Origin: Lachnospiraceae bacterium
GTDB lineage: Bacteria; Bacillota; Clostridia; Lachnospirales; Lachnospiraceae
Length of the DNA: 64,000 nucleotides
Direction: 5' to 3'
Assembly (NCBI GenBank): GCA_015057865.1
Contig: SVDH01000001.1
Location: 1-64,000, forward strand
The notes under the pieces were generated by a model. It was not told the DNA's origin. It saw nothing but the letters and a program-made list of their open reading frames with translations, and made no database searches. Within the stretch, counting starts at the first letter, position 1. Every line of letters starts with the position of its first letter. Positions 58,540-64,000 of the stretch are shown piece by piece. The position numbers were made by a program, and so were the translations under genes.

Positions 58540-59040
58540 ATGGAATACTGGGACATTTATGATGTAAATAAGGAGCGCACGGGGCGAACCATGCTGCGCA
58601 ATGACTGGAATATGAAGGATGGGGATTACCACCTGACGGTACTTGGCGTGATCCGCCGGACAGATGGGCGGTATCTGATCACGAAACGAGTGATGACGAA
58701 GGCCTGGGCCCCCGGCTGGTGGGAGGTCTCCGGCGGTGCGGTGATGGCCGGCGAGGAGTCCGCGGAGGCGGTACGCAGAGAGGTGCTCGAAGAGACCGGG
58801 CTGGATGTCAAAAATGCAGGCGGCGGATATCAGTTCACATATCGCCGGGACAATCCGGAGGAAAAGGACAATTATTTTGTCGACGTATACCGGTTTGACC
58901 TGGATTTTGACGAGAACGATCTGGATCTTCAGGACAAAGAAACGGATGGGTATATGCTGGCTACATTAGAGGAGATTCAGGCGTTTGCGAAGCAGGGGAT
59001 TTTCCTTCACTATGATAGCATCAAAGAGGTGTTTATCTAG
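58540..59040 (+). CDS. Nudix hydrolase
   Basis: The 166-residue protein has a complete Nudix box, GGAVMAGEESAEAVRREVLEETGLD (GX5EX7REUXEEXGU), hence a Mg-dependent diphosphohydrolase. The opening EYWDIYDVNKERTGRTM is shared with isopentenyl-diphosphate isomerase-like and YfcD-like members; the substrate is not evident. ATG 58540 gives proper spacing to GAAAGGAA; ATG 58534 would abut it. Confidence 0.88.
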   Translation: MEYWDIYDVNKERTGRTMLRNDWNMKDGDYHLTVLGVIRRTDGRYLITKRVMTKAWAPGWWEVSGGAVMAGEESAEAVRREVLEETGLDVKNAGGGYQFTYRRDNPEEKDNYFVDVYRFDLDFDENDLDLQDKETDGYMLATLEEIQAFAKQGIFLHYDSIKEVFI

Positions 59041-59047
59041 AGTTTTG

Positions 59048-59079
59048 GTTGCACGGATTATTCCGTGCAACTATTTTTC
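59048..59079 (+). terminator. Rho-independent terminator after the Nudix gene
   Basis: Perfect 10-base stem (59048-59057 and 59062-59071), TTAT loop, T-rich tail. Confidence 0.88.
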
Positions 59080-59084
59080 TCCAC

Positions 59085-59113
59085 TTGACTTTAGCGTGCT
59101 AACACTCTAATAT
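59085..59113 (+). promoter_or_regulatory. Promoter TTGACT-N17-TAATAT with palindrome in the spacer
   Basis: -35 at 59085-59090, -10 at 59108-59113. TTAGCGTGCTAA (59091-59102), a perfect palindrome, fills the spacer and looks like an operator for the transporter operon. Confidence 0.65.
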
Positions 59114-59141
59114 AATACAAGAACATAAAGGAGGAAATACC

Positions 59142-59978
59142 ATGAAAAAGAAAATTTTAGCAATTGCACTGGTAGCAGGCATGATCTTAGGTCTGGCTGC
59201 ATGCGGAAGTTCTGGGGATCAGGGCGCAGCTGCAGGTTCTGCAGGAGCAGAGGCAGGCGCGGATGCGGCAGCAAGTGACATGGCAGCAGTTCAGGAGAAA
59301 GGTGTCCTGGTTGTTGGCGTAACAGATTTCGAGCCGATGGACTACAAAGATGCTGATGGCAACTGGATCGGCTTTGATGCGGATCTGGCGAAGGCATTCG
59401 CAGAAAGTCTCGGTGTTGAGGTAGAATTCCAGGAGATTGACTGGGACAACAAGATCCTTGAGCTGGATGGTGGTTCGGTAGACTGCATCTGGAATGGAAT
59501 GACATTGACAGACGAAGTAACGAGCTCTATGAACTGCACAAATCCGTATCTGAACAACCAGCAGATCGTGGTTGTAAAAGCAGATGTGGCAGATCAGTAT
59601 CAGGATGAAGCAAGTCTGGCAGACTTAAGCTTTGCAGTTGAATCCGGAAGTGCCGGTGCGGCAGTTGCGGCAGAAAAAGGCTTAAACTATACAGAAGTCA
59701 GCAATCAGGCAAATGCACTGATGGAGATCGCAGCAGGCAGTGCAGACGCAGCGATCATTGATTCTCTGATGGCAGCAGCTATGGTAGGAGAGGGTACAAG
59801 CTATGAGGACCTTACTACTACGGTTGGCCTGACAGATGAAGAATACGGTGTTGGATTCCGTAAGGGATCAGATCTTAAAGACGCAGCAAATCAGTTCTTT
59901 GCTGATGCATATGCAGACGGATCGATTCAGACACTGGCTGAGACATACAAAGTACAGGGCGCGCTGGTTGCCCAGTAA
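59142..59978 (+). CDS. Amino-acid ABC transporter substrate-binding lipoprotein
   Basis: The 278-residue protein has a lipoprotein leader with lipobox LAACGSSG and an Ala/Gly linker. The solute-binding fold follows (GVLVVGVTDFEPMDYKDADGNWIGFDADLAKAFAESLGVEVEF; DCIWNGMTLTDE). Such proteins bind polar amino acids outside the membrane. GGAGGAAAT precedes the ATG. First gene of the transporter operon, with a 129-base structured gap before the permease. Confidence 0.92.
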   Translation: MKKKILAIALVAGMILGLAACGSSGDQGAAAGSAGAEAGADAAASDMAAVQEKGVLVVGVTDFEPMDYKDADGNWIGFDADLAKAFAESLGVEVEFQEIDWDNKILELDGGSVDCIWNGMTLTDEVTSSMNCTNPYLNNQQIVVVKADVADQYQDEASLADLSFAVESGSAGAAVAAEKGLNYTEVSNQANALMEIAAGSADAAIIDSLMAAAMVGEGTSYEDLTTTVGLTDEEYGVGFRKGSDLKDAANQFFADAYADGSIQTLAETYKVQGALVAQ

Positions 59979-60107
59979 AAGAGGAGCTGCCGTTTAAGGC
60001 TGAAGGGCAACGAAAGCGTTGTAGGTTTAGCAAGAATGCAGTAACAGACAGAAGAAACGGGACTGTCGCTTATGCGACAGTCCTTTATTAAGGAAAGCAG
60101 GAAGATA
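59979..60107 (+). promoter_or_regulatory. Structured gap between binding protein and permease
   Basis: The gap contains hairpins CAACG-AAAG-CGTTG (near 60009-60022) and a perfect GGACTGTCGC-TTAT-GCGACAGTCC (60059-60082) followed by CTTTATTA. These may limit read-through or protect the upstream mRNA, so that more binding protein than permease is made. Confidence 0.55.
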
Positions 60108-60794
60108 ATGGATACTTTTTTCCAGCAGCTGCCAATCGTGCTCCATGCACTGAATGTCGGCTTTTTACAGACGCTGAAACTATTTGGCGTTACGCTTGTA
60201 GGTGCACTGCCGCTTGGCCTTGCCATTTCATTCGGCACCAGGTCAAATATCAAGATTATAAAAAGCATTTTTAAAGTAATTGTATGGATTTTCCGCGGAA
60301 CCCCACTGATGATCCAGCTCCTGATCATTTATTATTTCCCCGGTCTGGTGATGCATAATGCGATCTGGGGAGGCGGCGAAAAAGGCAGATTCATAGCTGC
60401 CTGTGTTGCATTTATCTTAAATTACGCCTGCTATTTTTCGGAAATCTACCGGGGCGGCATCCAGAGTATACCGATTGGGCAGGAAGAAGCAGGACTAGTA
60501 CTGGGTATGACGAAGCGTCAGATCTTTGCGCGCGTCAAATTGCTCCAGATGATTAAGCGGATCGTACCGCCGATGTCAAACGAGATCCTTACACTGGTCA
60601 AAGACACTTCTCTGGCGCGTATCATTGCTCTGCAGGAGATTATCTGGGCGGGTCAGGCTTTCATGAAAGGATCGCAGGGTATATCCGGCGCGATCTGGCC
60701 GCTTTTCTTTACGGGTATTTATTACCTGATCTGCAACGGCGTGTTGACAGTTGTACTTGGCAAGATTGAAAAGAAACTGGAATTTTTCCGGTAA
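60108..60794 (+). CDS. Amino-acid ABC transporter permease
   Basis: The 228-residue protein of the HisM/GlnP family has five or so membrane helices. N-terminal GFLQTLKLFGVTLVGALPLGL, FRGTPLMIQLLIIYY, and the EAA loop EAGLVLGMTKRQIFARVKLLQ are visible. ATG 60108 has AGGAAAGCAGGAAG upstream. It forms a homodimeric channel with the ATPase encoded next. Confidence 0.92.
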   Translation: MDTFFQQLPIVLHALNVGFLQTLKLFGVTLVGALPLGLAISFGTRSNIKIIKSIFKVIVWIFRGTPLMIQLLIIYYFPGLVMHNAIWGGGEKGRFIAACVAFILNYACYFSEIYRGGIQSIPIGQEEAGLVLGMTKRQIFARVKLLQMIKRIVPPMSNEILTLVKDTSLARIIALQEIIWAGQAFMKGSQGISGAIWPLFFTGIYYLICNGVLTVVLGKIEKKLEFFR

Positions 60795-60808
60795 AAAGGA
60801 GAAAAAGA

Positions 60809-61591
60809 ATGGCGATACTGGATGTCGAACATATCTGTAAATCATTTGGCCGCACGGAGGTTTTAAAAGATATCAGCTTTTCACTGGAAGAAAGCCAGGT
60901 TCTGTCAATCATAGGTTCTTCCGGAAGCGGAAAAACAACGCTTTTGCGCTGTCTGAACTTCCTTGAGACACCGGATAAGGGAACGATGAAAATTCGTGAT
61001 AAAGTGATCTTTGATGCAGGTGCAAAAACCGGCCTGTCGGAGGCACAGATCCGTGAAAACCGGCTTCATTTTGGTTTGGTGTTTCAGTCGTTTAACCTGT
61101 TCCCGCAGTATACGGCACTTGGCAATGTGATGCTGGCCCCTGAACTGGAGGCAAAGGGGCGTCCGGATTACAAGGCAAAGAAGAAGGAAATCCACGCTGA
61201 AATTGAGGCGCAGGCAATGGAGCTTTTAACGCAGATCGGCCTGGCTGACCGCATGAACAACTATCCGCATCAGCTTTCCGGCGGACAGTGTCAGCGTGTG
61301 GCAATCGCGCGTGCGCTTGCCATGCATCCAGATATTCTTTGTTTTGATGAGCCGACATCGGCCCTGGATCCCGAACTGACGGGTGAAGTACTGAAAGTAA
61401 TCCGTGAACTGGCGGAGCAGAAGACGACAATGATCATTGTCACGCATGAAATGTCGTTCGCACGTGATGTGGCAGATGTAGCGATTTTTATGGATGATGG
61501 CTACATTCTGGAACAAGGGAATGCGAAAGAGCTGTTCGAAAATCCGACCCAGGAACGTACGAAACAGTTCCTGAGGAATTATCAGTCGTAG
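60809..61591 (+). CDS. Amino-acid ABC transporter ATP-binding protein
   Basis: The 260-residue protein has Walker A GSSGSGKTT, a Q-loop in FQSFNLFPQYTAL, signature LSGGQCQR and Walker B CFDEPTSALD, with H-loop VTHEMSFA: a GlnQ/HisP-type ATPase. It is 14 bases after the permease. Completes a polar amino-acid importer. Confidence 0.94.
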   Translation: MAILDVEHICKSFGRTEVLKDISFSLEESQVLSIIGSSGSGKTTLLRCLNFLETPDKGTMKIRDKVIFDAGAKTGLSEAQIRENRLHFGLVFQSFNLFPQYTALGNVMLAPELEAKGRPDYKAKKKEIHAEIEAQAMELLTQIGLADRMNNYPHQLSGGQCQRVAIARALAMHPDILCFDEPTSALDPELTGEVLKVIRELAEQKTTMIIVTHEMSFARDVADVAIFMDDGYILEQGNAKELFENPTQERTKQFLRNYQS

Positions 61592-61612
61592 GAGTTTGAA
61601 AGGTAACCATAA

Positions 61613-62539
61613 ATGAGAAGGCAGATTTCCTGTTATTTAATGGATCCGACAAAAAATATGACAATATTGGTTGAGACGCCCGTTCCCGAGGCGTCTTTCC
61701 CTTTTGTGGCGCAAAAGCTGATGGAGCTTGTGCCGGAAGCGGAACAGGTGGGCTTTGTACACAGGGGCGAATCTGACAGTGCGTGTGATTCCGGTATGGG
61801 CACAGCGTTTCCGACTCTGCGTATGGCGGGCGGCGAGTTCTGCGGTAATGCGTCTATGAGCGCCGCAGTTTATTATGCATTGCGGGAAGGCATTTCGGAA
61901 GGGACGATTCTGCTTGACGTTTCCGGCGCGGCGGATCCGGTAGAGGTTCGGATCAGGAAGGCCGGGGATAGTGCTGGTGCAGATGATGTTGGTTCGGCTG
62001 CTGATAAACCTGATGAAATCTGGTACGGACGCGTGCATATGCCAAAGCCGCTGTCGATCAGCGAGGAGCGTTTCTCGGATGGAAGCATCCTTCCGGTTGT
62101 GCGGTTTGAGGGGATTGCGCATGTGATCATAGACGGGACGGATGAATCAGCAAAGAGCATGCCTGTCGCGGCAATGAAGCAGGATGCGGATCTGGCAGGT
62201 TCGCTGGCAAAGGCCTGGTGTGAATATTTGCAGGCAGATGCAGTTGGGCTGATGTTTTTGAATGAAACGCATGATGAAATGCGACCGCTGGTCTATGTAC
62301 CTGCGGCCGGGACTTGCATCTGGGAAAGCTCGTGTGCAAGCGGAACGACTGCGGCAGGTGTATACCTGGCACAGAAAGCAGGTTTGACGGATGTAGCTGC
62401 AGGGGCGGTCAGATATCAGCTCCGACAGCCGGGCGGCGTTCTTGAGATCGAAGTGACGCCCGAAGGAGACTATTACCTGATGGGGCAGGTGGCTGTTTGT
62501 GTGCGGCAGGAAGTGATGGTGGAATATGACTTGCTTTAA
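61613..62539 (+). CDS. DapF-fold amino-acid racemase/epimerase
   Basis: The 308-residue protein belongs to the diaminopimelate-epimerase superfamily, which acts without cofactor through two cysteines. They are visible in MAGGEFCGNASMSAA and WESSCASGTTAAG. The first differs from the GNGxRC block of true DapF and is closer to the CntK/histidine-racemase branch. It lies 21 bases after the transporter ATPase, so it probably inverts the amino acid that is imported. Gene name withheld because the substrate is unknown. Confidence 0.8.
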   Translation: MRRQISCYLMDPTKNMTILVETPVPEASFPFVAQKLMELVPEAEQVGFVHRGESDSACDSGMGTAFPTLRMAGGEFCGNASMSAAVYYALREGISEGTILLDVSGAADPVEVRIRKAGDSAGADDVGSAADKPDEIWYGRVHMPKPLSISEERFSDGSILPVVRFEGIAHVIIDGTDESAKSMPVAAMKQDADLAGSLAKAWCEYLQADAVGLMFLNETHDEMRPLVYVPAAGTCIWESSCASGTTAAGVYLAQKAGLTDVAAGAVRYQLRQPGGVLEIEVTPEGDYYLMGQVAVCVRQEVMVEYDLL

Positions 62540-62584
62540 AAAACGATCATAGTCGTTTAATTTAAAGTTTTCCATGGATTTCCC

Positions 62585-62612
62585 TTGAAAAATACAGGTC
62601 ATTTGCTAGAAT
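62585..62612 (+). promoter_or_regulatory. Promoter TTGAAA-N16-TAGAAT for pta
   Basis: -35 at 62585-62590, -10 at 62607-62612. The leader holds a small stem ATCTGT-N6-ACAGAT. Confidence 0.6.
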
Positions 62613-62702
62613 AGAAATGGAGCGTTTATCTGTTAGCAGACAGATGCTTCATAAGAATCTGGCAACAGTTCAAGTATAATCAAAAGGCAGAGAGGTAGAA
62701 AA

Positions 62703-63680
62703 ATGTTTGATAAGCTCATCGAAAAGCTGAAAGAGGATCCTAAGAAAATCGTATTCACAGAGGGTACAGACCCGAGAATCCTGGAGGCATCTTCCCGTCT
62801 TCTGACAGGAACATTCCTTACACCGATTCTGATCGGCAACCCGAGCGAAGTAAAAGATGCTGCTGACAAAGCAGGCTTTAACATCGACGGCGCGATCATC
62901 ATCGATCCGGACAACTATGAGAAGATGGATGAGATGGTAGCTCAGTTCTGTGAGCTCAGAAAGAGCAAAGGCGTTACGCCGGAGCAGGCAAAAGAGACAC
63001 TGGCAGCCGGCAACTATTTCGGAACCATGCTTGTAAAGATGGGTGAAGCTGATTCCCTTCTTGGCGGCGCTACCTACTCTACAGCAGATACAGTACGTCC
63101 GGCTCTGCAGCTGATCAAGACCAAACCGGAAAACAACATCGTATCTTCCGTCTTCATCATGGTTCGTGAAGCAGCTACAGGCGATAACGAAGTTCTGGCA
63201 ATGGGCGACTGCGCGATCAACATCAAGCCGAGCGAAGACGAGCTTGTTGAGATCGCCGGCGAAGCAGCTGCTTGCGCTAAGATCTTTGGCGTAGATCCGA
63301 AAGTTGCTTTCTTAAGCTATTCTTCCTTCGGTTCCGGCAAGGGCGAGGATGTAGATAAGATGCGTAACGCTTGTGCAAAAGCAAAAGAGCGTTATCCGGA
63401 ACTGGCGATCGACGGCGAGATGCAGTTCGACGCAGCAGTTTCTCCGCGTGTAGCACAGACAAAGGCTCCGGATTCACCGGTAGCAGGTCATGCTAACACC
63501 TTCATCTTCCCGGACATCAATGCTGGTAACATCGGCTACAAGATCGCTCAGCGTCTGGGTGGATTCGACGCTTATGGCCCGATCCTTCTTGGTCTGAACG
63601 CACCGATCAACGATCTGTCCCGTGGATGCAATGCTGACGAAGTTTATTCCATGGCTATCATCACAGCAGCTCTGGCATAA
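62703..63680 (+). CDS. pta: Phosphate acetyltransferase
   Basis: The 325-residue enzyme converts acetyl-CoA and phosphate to acetyl phosphate, feeding ATP production by acetate kinase. The short (class I) form shows KIVFTEGTDPRILEASSRLL, GATYSTADTVRPALQLIK, FLSYSSFGSGKG and FPDINAGNIGYKIAQRLGGFDAYGPILLGL. ackA is not within the 320 bases left after it, so it lies elsewhere or further on. Confidence 0.96.
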   Translation: MFDKLIEKLKEDPKKIVFTEGTDPRILEASSRLLTGTFLTPILIGNPSEVKDAADKAGFNIDGAIIIDPDNYEKMDEMVAQFCELRKSKGVTPEQAKETLAAGNYFGTMLVKMGEADSLLGGATYSTADTVRPALQLIKTKPENNIVSSVFIMVREAATGDNEVLAMGDCAINIKPSEDELVEIAGEAAACAKIFGVDPKVAFLSYSSFGSGKGEDVDKMRNACAKAKERYPELAIDGEMQFDAAVSPRVAQTKAPDSPVAGHANTFIFPDINAGNIGYKIAQRLGGFDAYGPILLGLNAPINDLSRGCNADEVYSMAIITAALA

Positions 63681-63713
63681 GCTTAAGCGAAACAGGATCA
63701 AACAAACAAAAAG

Positions 63714-63747
63714 GCTGCCGCCTGCTGATTGACAGGCGGCAGCTTTC
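63714..63747 (+). terminator. Rho-independent terminator after pta
   Basis: Perfect 11-base GC-rich stem (63714-63724 and 63733-63743), then TTTCT. Confidence 0.85.
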
Positions 63748-63789
63748 TACAAACATCAGAAAAAAACCAAATTTTCGAACAGAAAAGCC

Positions 63790-63818
63790 TTGCTTTTTCT
63801 AAAACTATCGCTTATAAT
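63790..63818 (+). promoter_or_regulatory. Promoter TTGCTT-N17-TATAAT for tRNA-Lys
   Basis: -35 at 63790-63795, consensus -10 at 63813-63818, about 37 bases before the tRNA. Confidence 0.7.
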
Positions 63819-63854
63819 ACGGTTTGCGCCTAAAAAACAGGCATTTTTATATAT

Positions 63855-63927
63855 GCACCTTTAGCTCAGTTGGTAGAGCAGTAGACTCTTAATCTATTTG
63901 TCCAGGGTTCGAGTCCCTGAAGGTGTA
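63855..63927 (+). tRNA. tRNA-Lys (anticodon CTT)
   Basis: Acceptor GCACCTT/AAGGTGT (with one G-T pair), D arm GCTC-AGTTGGTA-GAGC, anticodon stem GTAGA/TCTAT with loop CTCTTAA, T arm CAGGG-TTCGAGT-CCCTG. CCA is not fully encoded. Nothing recognisable follows up to the window end. Confidence 0.93.
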
Positions 63928-64000
63928 CCTCGAGGAGTCGTGGATTTGCAATACGCAGGTTCGCGGCTTTTCTTTTTGTCGTATAATCCTTTAGTGCATT

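Noticed and set aside
59091-59102. Possible second CIRCE element before the amino-acid transporter
   Set aside because: TTAGC-GT-GCTAA contains a CIRCE-like half but lacks the 9-base spacer and the full arms, so it is a different palindrome.

Overview
The window reads as a stretch of a low-to-mid GC Firmicutes chromosome, most likely an anaerobic gut Clostridium relative of the Lachnospiraceae type. The pointers are AGGAGG ribosome sites, clean rho-independent terminators, an HrcA/CIRCE-controlled hsp20, an energy-converting Ech [NiFe]-hydrogenase, phosphate acetyltransferase, giant pilin-repeat surface proteins and MucBP/NlpC-P60 wall proteins. The family-level placement is inference.

Region 1 (1-25.3 kb) is accessory. 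It opens with one end of an IS3/IS150-type insertion sequence next to a palindromic repeat. Then come a small serine recombinase, an AP2-domain protein, and a surface-protein operon: a 3635-residue adhesin/pilin-like protein, two small proteins with SipW-type leaders, one protein with a VKTGD-type wall-anchor tail, and one MucBP protein. An SH3-NlpC/P60 wall hydrolase follows. After a VOC protein and an unusual E1 alpha/beta pair, a second copy of the recombinase plus NlpC/P60 module appears. Both recombinase modules carry the same promoter-like motif (TTTGACG-N5-TTTGATG followed 9-10 bases later by a -10 hexamer), about 160 bases beyond the recombinase stop codon. This suggests a shared activator for both surface loci. 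Palindromic GGTGCCWGGCACC repeats lie at both edges of the region.

Region 2 (25.3-39 kb) is mostly housekeeping or small modules: an AAA/DUF4143 ATPase with a duplicated operator, a GIY-YIG protein, uraA-upp, a 3-hydroxyacyl-CoA dehydrogenase divergent from an aquaporin, tRNA-Val, a small helical repeat protein, an ECF sigma factor overlapping a membrane beta-propeller protein, a D-2-hydroxyacid dehydrogenase, an ABC exporter and a small zincin.

Region 3 (39-48.3 kb) is an energy-conservation operon, echABCDEF followed by hypC, hypD, hypE, hypA and a metallo-beta-lactamase-fold protein. The hydrogenase would oxidise reduced ferredoxin, make H2 and pump ions. hypB and hypF are not in the window. 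The large subunit ends at its second metal-binding motif, so no maturation protease should be needed.

Region 4 (48.3-64 kb) holds a Na/Pi symporter behind a structured leader, hsp20, an NSS sodium symporter, an orphan LytTR/GHKL two-component system, an HD nucleotidase, a tiny stand-alone transcription unit with two mini-ORFs, a 190-base inverted-repeat element, a membrane polysaccharide deacetylase, a LacI-type regulator, a Nudix hydrolase, an amino-acid ABC transporter operon ending in a DapF-fold racemase, pta and tRNA-Lys.
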